Positions 25,052 through 33,673 of a stretch of 64,000 nucleotides of DNA are shown here, piece by piece (within the stretch, counting starts at the first letter, position 1; each line of letters opens with the position of its first letter). The notes beneath the pieces are model-generated. The model ran no database searches, was not told the DNA's origin, and was given only the letters and a program-made list of their open reading frames with translations. The stretch comes from Cellulomonas sp. 73-145 (GTDB lineage Bacteria > Actinomycetota > Actinomycetes > Actinomycetales > Cellulomonadaceae): assembly GCA_001898185.1 (NCBI GenBank), contig MKTI01000009.1, forward strand, positions 248,001 to 312,000, written 5' to 3'. The position numbers were made by a program, and so were the translations under genes.

Positions 25052-26308
25052 TCAGGACGTCGGCGCGAGGTACGCGAGGGCGGCGACCACCTGCGTCTGC
25101 ACCATGGTGGCCAGGGTGGGGTCGATGACGGGCGCGAAGAGGGGGGAGTGGTTGGCCGGGATGTCCTGCGCGACACGGCCGGCCGCGACGGCGGCGCGGT
25201 ACTCGGCCGCGTCGTGCCCGCCGACCGTCCAGTAGGCGTACGGGATGCCGAACGCGTCGGGGATGCGGGAGAAGTCCTCCGAGGCGGTGACGGGCTCCTG
25301 GTGGTGCACCCGGTCGGCGCCGAAGTGGGCGACGAACGCGCGGGTGACCTGCTCGTTCACGCCGGGGTCGTTGGACGTCAGCGGGAACTGGTCGTAGTAC
25401 TCGATGTCCGGCTCGCGGGGACTGCCGGACGCCTCGCACTCCGCGCGGACCATCCGCTCGATCGAGGCGACCACCCGCGCGCGCAGGGCGGCGTCGTACG
25501 TCCGCAGGTTCAGCAGCAGCGTCGCCCGGTCCGGGATGATGTTCGACTTCGTGCCCGCGTTCAGGGCGCCGACGGTCACCACGGCGAAGGCCCCCGGCGG
25601 GGTCTCGCGGGAGACGATGGTCTGCAGCCGCAGCACGATGCTGGCCGCCAGCACCACCGGGTCGACCGAGTTGTGCGGCATCGAGCCGTGCGCGCCCTTG
25701 CCGTAGACGGTGACCTTGACGGAGTCCCCGGCGGACAGCACCGGACCAGGGGTGGTGCCGATCGTGCCGGCCTCGAACGGCAGCACGTGCTGGCCCACGG
25801 CGACGTCGGGTCGCGGGATCTTCGTCGTCAGACCGTCGTCCAGCATCGCCTGCGCACCCGCGCCGATCTCCTCGCCGGGCTGGAGCAGCACCACGTACGT
25901 CCCTGACCACGCCGCGCGTCGACCGGCCATGAGCGTGGCGGCCCCCAGCAGCGCCGCGGCGTGCATGTCGTGCCCGCAGGCGTGCATCACCGGTACGGGT
26001 CCCGACTCGTCCTGGACCGTCTCGGTCGACGCGTAGTCCAGCCCCGTGGCCTCGCGCACGGGCAGCGCGTCGATGTCCGCCCGGGCCAGCACCACGGGTC
26101 CGGGCCCGTTGGCCAGCACTCCGACCATACCCGTCCCGCCGATCCGCTGCACCGCGTAGCCGAGGCCGCTCAGCCGCTGCTCGAGCAGCTCGGCCGTGCG
26201 GTGCTCACGCATGCTCAGCTCGGGATGCCGGTGCAGGTCGCGGTACAGCTCCCGCAGGCCGCCGAGCTGGTCCTTCAGGGCGACCAGCACCTCGTCCACC
26301 GCCGCCAT
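25052..26308 (-). CDS. M20-family amidohydrolase (hippurate / N-acyl amino acid hydrolase)
   Basis: 418 aa. The ATG at 26308 has an excellent GGAGGT 5 nt upstream. Metal-binding motifs include HACGHDMHAA (His, Asp, His) and the Glu pair in LLQPGEEIG. The dimerisation domain has YGKGAHGSMPH, and the C-terminal NHSPLFAP supplies the last His. M20D enzymes release the acyl group from N-acyl amino acids or deacylate indole-acetyl conjugates. The frame is open upstream to 26434, but the ribosome site settles the start. No operon partner is obvious; the substrate is unassigned. Confidence 0.9.
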   Translation of the reverse strand: MAAVDEVLVALKDQLGGLRELYRDLHRHPELSMREHRTAELLEQRLSGLGYAVQRIGGTGMVGVLANGPGPVVLARADIDALPVREATGLDYASTETVQDESGPVPVMHACGHDMHAAALLGAATLMAGRRAAWSGTYVVLLQPGEEIGAGAQAMLDDGLTTKIPRPDVAVGQHVLPFEAGTIGTTPGPVLSAGDSVKVTVYGKGAHGSMPHNSVDPVVLAASIVLRLQTIVSRETPPGAFAVVTVGALNAGTKSNIIPDRATLLLNLRTYDAALRARVVASIERMVRAECEASGSPREPDIEYYDQFPLTSNDPGVNEQVTRAFVAHFGADRVHHQEPVTASEDFSRIPDAFGIPYAYWTVGGHDAAEYRAAVAAGRVAQDIPANHSPLFAPVIDPTLATMVQTQVVAALAYLAPTS

Positions 26309-26447
26309 CTCGCACCTCCGCGCCCGACAGCACCCTGCACATGGTGCATCCGGGCTCATGGTGCATCCGGCCGTGCCCGCCGGCCACCGAGCCATCGACC
26401 GGATGAGGCCGCTCCAGGTGCTTGCCGTCAGCAAGTCCCCGGGTGCA

Positions 26448-26475
26448 GACTTAATAAGTCTCCAAACGAGGACTT
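26448..26475. promoter_or_regulatory. candidate TetR operator upstream of 26487
   Basis: GACTTA-a-TAAGTC at 26448-26460 is a perfect 6-bp-arm palindrome; a further GACTT half-site lies at 26471-26475, 12 bp before the TetR start. AT-rich against its surroundings. Autoregulation by the TetR protein is the natural reading. Confidence 0.5.
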
Positions 26476-26486
26476 AGGAGAGATCG

Positions 26487-27077
26487 ATGGCACGGACCGG
26501 TAGGCGTCCCGGACCGACGAGCACGCGGGAGTCGATCGTCGCCGCGGCGGCCGAGTGCTTCGCGACCCAGGGGTTCGACGGGACGAGCATGCGAGGCGTC
26601 GCGGCCGCCGCCGGCGTCGACTCCGCCCTGGTCCGCCGCTTCTTCGGCACCAAGGAGCAGCTGTTCACCGAGGTGGCGACCGCTCTGATCGTTCCCGAGC
26701 GGGCCCTCGCGGCGGTCGCGGCCGGCGCACCGGATGCCGCCGGGGAGCGGCTGGTCAGGTACTTCCTGTCCTTGTTGGGGGACGTGTCGCAGCCGGGGCC
26801 CTTCTTCGGGCTCATCCGGTCCGCCGTCGACAGCGAGCACGCGGCGGCGCTGCTGCGCCGTCTGCTCGCCGACCGCGTGCTCGGCGAGCTCGCGACGTCG
26901 TTCCGCTCCGAGAACGCCGAGCTCGGTGCGGCGCTGGCCGCCAGCCAGCTCGTCGGCCTGGCCGTGGCCCGCTACGCGGTCCGCCTCGACGCACTGACGG
27001 CAGCGGGCACCGAGGACCTGATCCCGTGGGTCGCCCCGGTCGTCCAGTCCTACCTCACCGGCACCCGCATCTCCTGA
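26487..27077 (+). CDS. TetR-family transcriptional regulator
   Basis: 196 aa. The N-terminal HTH has the usual TetR pattern: AAAECFATQGFDGTSMRGVA and SALVRRFFGTKEQLF (residues ~20-55). The C-terminal all-helical domain is of the TetR_C_17-like actinobacterial type. ATG at 26487 with AGGAGA 6 nt upstream. It is followed 10 bp later by an SDR gene, so the two form an operon probably controlled by the palindrome at 26448-26460. Confidence 0.9.
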   Translation: MARTGRRPGPTSTRESIVAAAAECFATQGFDGTSMRGVAAAAGVDSALVRRFFGTKEQLFTEVATALIVPERALAAVAAGAPDAAGERLVRYFLSLLGDVSQPGPFFGLIRSAVDSEHAAALLRRLLADRVLGELATSFRSENAELGAALAASQLVGLAVARYAVRLDALTAAGTEDLIPWVAPVVQSYLTGTRIS

Positions 27078-27087
27078 AGGGGGAGAC

Positions 27088-27981
27088 ATGACCACCTGTG
27101 CGCACTCCCACGTGCTGGTCACCGGAGCCTCGTCCGGCATCGGTCGCGCCACGGCGCTGCGCCTGGCAAAGAGCGGCTACCACGTGTTCGCCGGGGTCAG
27201 GAAGCCTGCGGACGGCGCGGCTCTGGCCGAGGCGGCCGGCGGTGACGTGACTCCGGTGATCCTGGACGTCACCGACCCGCAGCAGGTCGCGTCGGCCGTC
27301 GAGCTCGTCTCCGGCCATGTCGGCGACGCAGGCCTCACCGGCCTGGTGAACAACGCGGGGATCGGGGTGTTCGGGCCGCTGGAGCTGATCCCGGTCGAGC
27401 AGTTCCGCCGCCAGCTCGAGGTCAACGTCACCGGCCAGCTCGCCATCACCCAGGCCGCCCTCCCGCTGCTGCGGCGCGCTCGCGGCCGGATCGTGATGAT
27501 CGGCTCGATCGGCGCGCGCTTCACGCCGCCGTTCGTCGGGCCGCTGGCCGCCACCAAGAGCGCGCTGGCCACGATGAGCACCGCGCTGCGGCAGGAGCTC
27601 GCGCCGTGGGGCATCCACGTGACGGTGGTGGAGCCGGGCAGCATCCGCAGCGGGGCGGTGGACAAGCTCGAGAGCGACGCCCAGCGGGTGCTGGACGAGG
27701 CGACCGCGCAGGGCCGGGCGCTGTACCGCGACGCGTTCGGCCACCTGGTGGACTTCTTCGCCGACCTGCACGAGAAGGGCAGCCCACCCGAGGTCGTGGC
27801 GACGACCGTCGAGCGCGCGCTGCGCGCCTCTCGTCCTCGGTCCTCCTACCTGTCCGGCAAGAACGCGCGGCGCATGGCGACGATCGCCCGCCTGCTGCCG
27901 GTCCCCGCCCAGGACGCGCTGCGCCGCAGGCTCGCCGGGCAACCAGCGCCAGGCTCCCTGACCGTCGGCGCAACGGGCTGA
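27088..27981 (+). CDS. SDR-family protein lacking the catalytic tyrosine
   Basis: 297 aa, classical SDR length with a C-terminal extension as in retinol-dehydrogenase-like members. Cofactor motif TGASSGIG and NNAG are intact and the Ser of IGSIG is present. The YxxxK motif reads LAATK, with Leu153 where the catalytic Tyr belongs and Lys157 retained. The enzyme may therefore be inactive in the usual chemistry or use another proton donor. GGGGGAG precedes the ATG. Co-transcribed with the TetR gene; ends just left of the tRNA-derived island boundary. Confidence 0.85.
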   Translation: MTTCAHSHVLVTGASSGIGRATALRLAKSGYHVFAGVRKPADGAALAEAAGGDVTPVILDVTDPQQVASAVELVSGHVGDAGLTGLVNNAGIGVFGPLELIPVEQFRRQLEVNVTGQLAITQAALPLLRRARGRIVMIGSIGARFTPPFVGPLAATKSALATMSTALRQELAPWGIHVTVVEPGSIRSGAVDKLESDAQRVLDEATAQGRALYRDAFGHLVDFFADLHEKGSPPEVVATTVERALRASRPRSSYLSGKNARRMATIARLLPVPAQDALRRRLAGQPAPGSLTVGATG

Positions 27982-28414
27982 TCGCACCTCTGACCTGCGC
28001 ATACGTGGGGTGGAGCGGACGACGGGAATCGAACCCGCGTAGCCAGTTTGGAAGACTCACGCGGATAACGCGCTGACCTGCGTGTATGCCCTCACTTGAT
28101 CGCCAGATGGAACCGAGCTGGAACCGACCGGTGTGTTGAACCAGGTGTAGTTCACCTCCAGCGACGAGCCGGAAGCGCGGATCACCGGGGGCTGGTGGCA
28201 CCACCGCTACCTCCGAGAGTGCATCCGGCCGCCGCGGACCAGGTCTTTCAGAAGGAGCTGGTGCGGCGGTCGGCGTCGCGAGCCGCGAGATGACCCCGTC
28301 GTCGCCGCTGGGGCACCCCGCTCGCCACGACGCGCCGCCTAATTCGATGTACCTGTTCTTTCACTGGTGCTGCTAGTCTGTCTCCCGTCGGCCAGCCCTG
28401 GGAGGAATCCGCGC
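27982..28414. other. left boundary of the tRNA-Gly island and promoter of its first gene
   Basis: 433 bp without a gene. It contains the truncated tRNA-Gly copy (28012-28057), two TGACCTGCG boxes (27991-27999 and 28074-28082) on either side of it, a CGCG-GATAA-CGCG inverted repeat right after the copy, and near the end a TAGTCT box (28373-28378) that may be the -10 of the first island gene. Confidence 0.7.
28012..28057. other. left attachment repeat (att), partial tRNA-Gly copy
   Basis: 46 bp identical to 34420-34465, the 3' part of the tRNA-Gly(UCC) gene including the anticodon. After 28057 the match stops and the rest of the tRNA is absent, so this is not a tRNA gene. It is the signature left when an element integrates into the 3' end of a tRNA. 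Confidence 0.9.
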
Positions 28415-29047
28415 ATGACGATCCACACCCCGAAGACCCGCGAGGACCTCGCACAACTCCTGGCTCCGATGCGTCTGCATGCGACCGCCTTCGAGCGTGC
28501 GGTCTCAGTCGGAGCGGCAGAGAGTCGCACCTTCTCGATGGGCGCCCCAAAGTCTGCTCCAAACATGACGCGCTGGTTCCGCACCGTCGAGGTCATGCAC
28601 GAGCAACTCATGTCGCTGCAGCTGGACTGGAAGCGATCGGACCCGCAGAACCTGCCCTACTTCTCGCAAGCCGACCTGAATCTTGGACTCATCACGAGTA
28701 GCGGCGACGAGTTTACCGGGGTGGCTTGGGGGACCCCCAGCACGAAGAACCCGAAGGGTTCCGCGTTCGCCCGCCGCGTTGAGGAGAACGGCCAAGGGAC
28801 GTTATTCGGCCAGCCGACCGATGGCGGCGAGATCGACGTCAAGTTCCTGTGGATCCTGCTCTACAACGAGCGTGACGGCATGGTGCATCTGGAGCTGTCG
28901 CGACCGAGCACGATGGCGCGCAAGCGCATCGACAGCTGGGCGGAGCGGATCATCTTCCCACCGTTCGATCTCGCGCTCGGTGGCTTCACGTTCGACGAGG
29001 GTGGCGCAGAGGACGAGGGCTTCGGGTTTACCGTCGCACGGCGCTGA
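28415..29047 (+). CDS. unknown island protein paired with XRE-ImmA protein
   Basis: 210 aa; I do not recognise the family. It is soluble, mixed alpha/beta by eye, with no signal peptide or membrane helix and no catalytic motif I can name. The start ATG has a strong GGAGGAA (28401-28407) 7 nt upstream. It ends 11 bp before the XRE-ImmA/IrrE gene, so the two are an operon. Two-gene units that pair a protein of this size with an XRE-Zn-peptidase protein include reported toxin-antitoxin and anti-phage modules (RosmerTA has this outline). Whether this is the toxin partner of such a system is inference only. Confidence 0.7.
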   Translation: MTIHTPKTREDLAQLLAPMRLHATAFERAVSVGAAESRTFSMGAPKSAPNMTRWFRTVEVMHEQLMSLQLDWKRSDPQNLPYFSQADLNLGLITSSGDEFTGVAWGTPSTKNPKGSAFARRVEENGQGTLFGQPTDGGEIDVKFLWILLYNERDGMVHLELSRPSTMARKRIDSWAERIIFPPFDLALGGFTFDEGGAEDEGFGFTVARR

Positions 29048-29058
29048 GGGACGCCGCC

Positions 29059-30174
29059 ATGAGCACCACCTTCATTCCTGCGCGCCTGGAAATGGCGCGC
29101 TCCATTCGGCAGATGACTGCGACCGACCTGGCTGCCGCATCAGGAACGACCGCGCCCTGGGTATCCCAAGCGGAGAATACGAAGAAGACTCCCAGCCCGG
29201 AGCTGATTCGCGAGTTCGCGAGGGTGCTCCATTTCCCCGTCGAGTTCTTCTACCGGCCCGTGATGAGCCTGCCACCCTCGGACGCATTCCACTTCAGAGC
29301 GACGTCGCGGCTTGCGAAGAAGGACGAGGCGACAGCTCGGAGTCTGTCGATGCTCGCCATCGAACTGTCCGACTGGATCGAGGCGACCTACCTTGCGCCG
29401 GCCCCGGCCGTGCCAGAGTTGCAAGATCTGCTCGATTCTGACGACTGGCTGCCACCCGAGCAGGCGGCGGAAGCGCTGCGGGGCGCATGGGGGTTGGGCG
29501 TCGCTCCGATCAAGAACCTGCTGCAACTCCTGGAGTCCAAGGGTACGAAGGTGTTCTCGGCGGGTGGGCCTCTGCAGGCGATCGATGCTTTCTCGTTCCG
29601 CCAGGGCGCGACGCCAGTCATCTTCCTGAATGTCCATAAGTCCGCCGAGCGACTCCGGTTCGATCTTGCGCACGAACTCGGGCACCTGGTCATGCATGGA
29701 GGGTCACTACACGTTGCCCCCGGCAAGGAGAAGGAGCAGGCAGCCAACGACTTCGCGAGCGCGTTCTTAATGCCGCGCGCGGACGTCCTCGGAGCCATAC
29801 GCGGAAACCTCATGCTCGAGGACGTGCTGGTGTTGAAGCGGCGCTGGCGGGTCAGCGCCATGGCACTCAACCTGCGCGCCCATCGGCTCGGGGTTATCTC
29901 TGAATGGACCTACAGCACCCTTGCCAAGCAGCTTTCCATGGCGGGATTTCGGCGCGGGGAACCCGGCTCGGATCTCCTCATCGAGAGTTCAAGCCTGCTG
30001 ACGCAGGTCATGACCGACCTGCGCTCACATGGACAAGGTTTCGTCGAGATCGCGAGAGCGCTCGACGTGCGCGCCCAGGACATCCGCGATCTCATGCTCG
30101 GCCTGGTCACTTTTGCCATGGAGGGCGACGCCATCAACCGCGCCCGGAGTACGGCGAACCTTCGGGTCGTGTAG
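29059..30174 (+). CDS. XRE helix-turn-helix / ImmA-IrrE metallopeptidase protein
   Basis: 371 aa. Residues ~8-65 form an XRE HTH (MTATDLAAASGTTAPWVSQAE). The following ~110 residues match the linker typical of COG2856 proteins. The M78 peptidase motif is His205-Glu-x2-His209 in AHELGHLVMH, with the third ligand Glu near 226 in the EKEQAANDFASAFLMP segment. ImmA-type peptidases cleave a repressor or antitoxin to switch on mobile-element or stress genes. Here repressor and peptidase are fused, so it may sense a signal and regulate its own operon. Ribosome site GAGGGA overlaps the stop of the upstream gene. Confidence 0.88.
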   Translation: MSTTFIPARLEMARSIRQMTATDLAAASGTTAPWVSQAENTKKTPSPELIREFARVLHFPVEFFYRPVMSLPPSDAFHFRATSRLAKKDEATARSLSMLAIELSDWIEATYLAPAPAVPELQDLLDSDDWLPPEQAAEALRGAWGLGVAPIKNLLQLLESKGTKVFSAGGPLQAIDAFSFRQGATPVIFLNVHKSAERLRFDLAHELGHLVMHGGSLHVAPGKEKEQAANDFASAFLMPRADVLGAIRGNLMLEDVLVLKRRWRVSAMALNLRAHRLGVISEWTYSTLAKQLSMAGFRRGEPGSDLLIESSSLLTQVMTDLRSHGQGFVEIARALDVRAQDIRDLMLGLVTFAMEGDAINRARSTANLRVV

Positions 30175-30563
30175 CGGCTGCCCAGAGTGCATGCAACGCG
30201 TCGTTGGCGGCCGAGGTCGGTGCAGCGGCCAGCTCGGCGCGCCGACATCGCGGGTAGGTGGGCACGTGGTCGGCCAATGACCATGCCGATCGACGGGCCA
30301 GCCGACGACGAGACGTACTACGCGCAGGGCTGGGTCCTCGGAAGGACGTACTCGTGACGTAGCTTCTCGATCGAACGTTCCCGAGTCTCGTGACTTCGGC
30401 AAGTGCGAAGCTATGTATCGCTTCGGTACGCCGAACCCAATTGGTCCTGCCATGAGACGTGCTGTCGCCCGAGGAAAGCCCCAAGGGCCCTTCACCCACT
30501 AAACCGCCAACAGAACGGCCCTGATGGCCTATCGTGGGGACAACAAGCGACCCTGGGGGGCAA
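30175..30563. other. island intergenic region
   Basis: 389 bp between the XRE-ImmA gene and the 624-aa unknown. No convincing frame on either strand. A TATCGT hexamer (30528-30533) is a plausible -10 for the downstream gene, placing its start ~30 nt upstream of the ATG. Confidence 0.5.
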
Positions 30564-32438
30564 ATGACGAAGGCGAGGGCACTAACGCGGGAAGGCGCCG
30601 CGCCATTGCCGCTTGACGTGCTCCGACCGTATGTCACACTGACCATAATTGAATGCGTCGCTGAGGAGGCCAGCACCGAAATAGCTCGCCTTCGTGAGCG
30701 AATCGTTGCTCTCGTTGCCTCTAGGGGGCGAGTTTCCCGATCGGTGTACGCACTGACGGAGAACGGAAATCCACCGCAGCCCGAGCAGTCAGTCGGCAGC
30801 ACAGATGACACGGACCCGGAAGTTCATGCCCTTGTCTACACTGAACGCTCCGAGCCGGCATGGGTAAAGGACAGTGGGCTGTTTGACGTCAGCCATCACC
30901 TTGCCCTCTGGTGCTCGCACGGTCGCTTCGTCGCCGTGCGAGCAGATGGCTATCTCGCAGACGCGCTGCAGCGATGGCTCGACAGGGAGCCGAAACCGAT
31001 GTTTCGCCGGATTCCGGCAGATATACTCGAAAATGTTGTGTTCCGGAGCGGCGAAGTTACAAACCTTTGGCTCCGAGGTGTCCACACCCGCCGGAGGACG
31101 ATGGCGGACACGAAATACCTTAGCGGCCCTGGACTCCGTGATGCGTTGAACCCAAACACCGACTCATCGTTCGCACTCGGCGCCGGGCGGGGCGAAATTG
31201 CTCTAGATGACGCGAGCCCCGATGATACCGAGCCAATAGGCTGCACTCCGAGCAAATCTACCGTTTGGGTAAAGCAGAGCGCCGACTTTCAAGACTTTCT
31301 CAAACTCACCCGTGAAATTCTCGTGTTGGTGGCGTCGGCGGTTGCCGCCGGCTCGATGCCTCCGGCACTTCCGTGGCTCGCTACTCGTCTCACAACACTT
31401 TCCGGTGTTGGAGCGGCCTACGCTCTCGTTACTTGCTCCGCCGATGAAGTCGGCGGCGGAACTGGCTCCAGCGACGATGCGCGCAATGCCGCCGCCCTCC
31501 TAGAAGACGCCGAACTCAATGTACGCCCCGCCTCGGGGCCCGATTTCTACCTTGAGGTCGGACTCGGCGGAAGGGTTGGAGGCGTCCTGAAGTGCGTAGT
31601 TTCGCTGCAGGAAGGCAAGGTTCGGCTCGCCTTCGGGATACATGGGGCGCCAACTGACATCACGCTCGTCCGGCCCGTACTTGACGCTCTCAAATATACG
31701 GAACTCGTTACCGTCTACTACGAGTCCGGGCATGCCCTTACGAGTGATGCCGTTTGGGAGAGCTCACTAGCGAGTGCCGCCTTTCCGGAATGGCGGTGGG
31801 CTGACTTTGCCGGATACGACGTCACTGCCGAGAAGCCCAGCACGAAGCCGGCAGAGGTGCACGCCTTGGCCGGGACTGCCGGCGACCGGTCACTCTTCTC
31901 GTGGGTTGCGCACACCTTTCGTAGCGGTTTGCTTACATGCGACGATGGCGCTGGCGAAGTCGCAGATTTCGTGCACTTGGCACATGACGAGACATTGAGC
32001 CTAATACATGTGAAAGCAGCTTCTTCATCGAGCGCGCAGCGAAGCGTGGCCGTGCAACGCTTTGAGGTCGTCGTCGGACAGGCTGTGAAGAATGCAGTTT
32101 ACCTTGATGGCGAGAACCTAAGATCGGCCCTCAGTGGAAGTCGAGCGTCCAATTCTGCGGCCTGGCTTGACGGGGTCCGAGTTGCCGATCGTTCTGACAT
32201 GCTTGACTTCCTCAAGGTTCGCTCGCCGCGGGCAGTCGGACGCGTCATTGTGGTGCAGCCTCATATGACTCAGACGGCTTACGAGTCTGCGTGGAGGGCA
32301 TCGACAATGCCCGTCCGCCTACTAGACACGCTTCTGAACTCAGCTAGGGGATCGATAGTTGGTGTCGGTGGCGAGCTTCAGGTGTGGGGGGCGCGATTGC
32401 CGGTCCGCGCCGCCGCGGGGGCGAAGGTGTCTCGGTAG
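30564..32438 (+). CDS. 624-aa unknown island protein, possible nuclease-like C-terminus
   Basis: I cannot assign this protein. Codons are visibly less GC-biased at position three than in the host genes, a sign of recent transfer. The N-terminal half has no hydrophobic helix and no NTPase motif. A C-terminal block reads LLTCDDGAGEVADFVHL (residues ~453-469) and then LIHVKAASSSS about ten residues later. An Asp-rich strand followed by a strand ending His-x-Lys is reminiscent of the D...(E/H)xK core of PD-(D/E)XK-like nucleases, and of similar C-terminal blocks in defence-associated proteins. That reading is tentative. ATG at 30564 with GGGGGG 4 nt upstream. It stands alone as a single-gene unit. 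Confidence 0.75.
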   Translation: MTKARALTREGAAPLPLDVLRPYVTLTIIECVAEEASTEIARLRERIVALVASRGRVSRSVYALTENGNPPQPEQSVGSTDDTDPEVHALVYTERSEPAWVKDSGLFDVSHHLALWCSHGRFVAVRADGYLADALQRWLDREPKPMFRRIPADILENVVFRSGEVTNLWLRGVHTRRRTMADTKYLSGPGLRDALNPNTDSSFALGAGRGEIALDDASPDDTEPIGCTPSKSTVWVKQSADFQDFLKLTREILVLVASAVAAGSMPPALPWLATRLTTLSGVGAAYALVTCSADEVGGGTGSSDDARNAAALLEDAELNVRPASGPDFYLEVGLGGRVGGVLKCVVSLQEGKVRLAFGIHGAPTDITLVRPVLDALKYTELVTVYYESGHALTSDAVWESSLASAAFPEWRWADFAGYDVTAEKPSTKPAEVHALAGTAGDRSLFSWVAHTFRSGLLTCDDGAGEVADFVHLAHDETLSLIHVKAASSSSAQRSVAVQRFEVVVGQAVKNAVYLDGENLRSALSGSRASNSAAWLDGVRVADRSDMLDFLKVRSPRAVGRVIVVQPHMTQTAYESAWRASTMPVRLLDTLLNSARGSIVGVGGELQVWGARLPVRAAAGAKVSR

Positions 32439-33194
32439 TTGATCAGCGATTGAGGAGCGCGGCGCGGCTCGATAGTTCTTGTGACACCCGACAGGTGATG
32501 CCCCGGTTCACCCACGTAGGCTCGCAACTGACGCGCTTTCCCGGACGGCGCCGCCGCCGAGGAGTGTGGCCATTCAGGGTCGGGCTGCATGGGGACGGGG
32601 ACGTGAATCGTCTTCAGTGAGGTCAGGTCCAGCGACCGCGGCGCAGCAGATTGGCGCGTCCGGATGGCCAGCTCTGCGGCGACGTGGGCGTCGATCTGAT
32701 CGATGCTCCGGGGGTTGGCCACTGCTCGGCGTCGCCGCGCGTTCGAAGCCCGGGTGACGTTGGCGTTGGCGTGAGCGGCGTGCTTCGCCTCGTGGCAGCT
32801 GAGGCGCAGCGCGACCAGACCGGTGAGCGACCGCGTAGAGACCGTGTCGCCGTAGTGGGAGCCACTCTGCCGCTCATCTTCGACCGAGCACACACCCGCC
32901 CCCGACGGCCGGCCGGAGGGGTCCGGCGGGCTGCCGAGTGGGAAGCGCGTACGCAGCACTCCTCTGGCACTAGGGCGCAACAAGCGCTGTCGCGTCGCAC
33001 CGGCGTCCGCCTCTTAGGGATCGGCGCGTTGCCATCCGCCCGGTCTCCGACGTGATGGGCAGGGCACCGGAGAGGGCTGATTGATCGGAGCACTCTTCTT
33101 GCACCGCGCTCCGCGCCGCTGCCAGTGGAGGGCGACGGAGGCATCGCGCAGCTCGCCAGGTGGTGTTACCGGCGTCCGGCCCCATGATCGGTCT
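32439..33194. other. island region without a clear gene
   Basis: 756 bp. On the minus strand a frame covering 32378-32983 shows strong GC bias at the third position over about 32640-32880, including segments such as SIDQIDAHVAAELAIR. It has no good start codon or ribosome site, overlaps the end of the upstream gene, and matches nothing I recognise. It may be a decayed or partial gene. Nothing else is supported. Confidence 0.35.
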
Positions 33195-33524
33195 GTGAGC
33201 GAGATAGAGGGGACGCCGAGTCACCCTTCCTGGGTGCGCTCGCCAGGCGGCTGGCCCGCTCCCGCGCGCTCGGCGCCCGGATGGAGGTGGTTGCCGCCGG
33301 GCGGAGTACGACCGCGTCTCGACCTGATGCCGACGTGGGTCCGGGTCTTGTACCGAACTCCCTTCATTGACCGGTACGCGCACATCTGGATGTGGCATCA
33401 CGGCGGTTGGGAAGTTGTCTCCGCAGCCGGCGACGACGGCGGCGCGGCAGGGGTTCGGGAGCCTGGCCGGCCACTGCCGCCCAGTCCCGCACTCGCCGCT
33501 GAGCTCGACCAACTCGCTGACTAG
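33195..33524 (+). CDS. small hypothetical island protein
   Basis: 109 aa starting at GTG, Trp-rich (MPTWVRVLYRTPF; HIWMWHHGGWEVV). Codon usage is close to host pattern in the second half. No family recognised and no ribosome site seen. It could be a short accessory protein or a remnant; the Trp/His-rich centre makes a random frame less likely but does not prove it. Confidence 0.4.
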   Translation: MSEIEGTPSHPSWVRSPGGWPAPARSAPGWRWLPPGGVRPRLDLMPTWVRVLYRTPFIDRYAHIWMWHHGGWEVVSAAGDDGGAAGVREPGRPLPPSPALAAELDQLAD

Positions 33525-33660
33525 GTTCTTCCGGACTCGGCCAGGGCGCGCCCCCATCTGTCGGTTCGTGTGCGTCGCTCCTCGTGGCCCTTCGGGCGCT
33601 GCAGGGCAGTTCCGCCGCACTTTGGGACGGGAGTCGGGGCATATCAGGCGACAGATGTTC

Positions 33661-33666
33661 TACACT
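33661..33666 (+). promoter_or_regulatory. -10 box of the leaderless vapBC-type transcript
   Basis: TACACT ends 7 nt before the GTG of the antitoxin at 33674; the same spacing is seen at many leaderless starts in this window. Confidence 0.55.
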
Positions 33667-33673
33667 GAAGCAC

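Noticed and set aside
28012..28057. Possible second tRNA-Gly
   Set aside because: Only the 3' part is present; D-arm and 5' acceptor strand are missing. It is the attachment repeat of the island.
30134..30811. Minus-strand frame of about 225 codons in the island
   Set aside because: Ser/Arg-rich with no start context, overlapping two plus-strand genes; no recognisable pattern.
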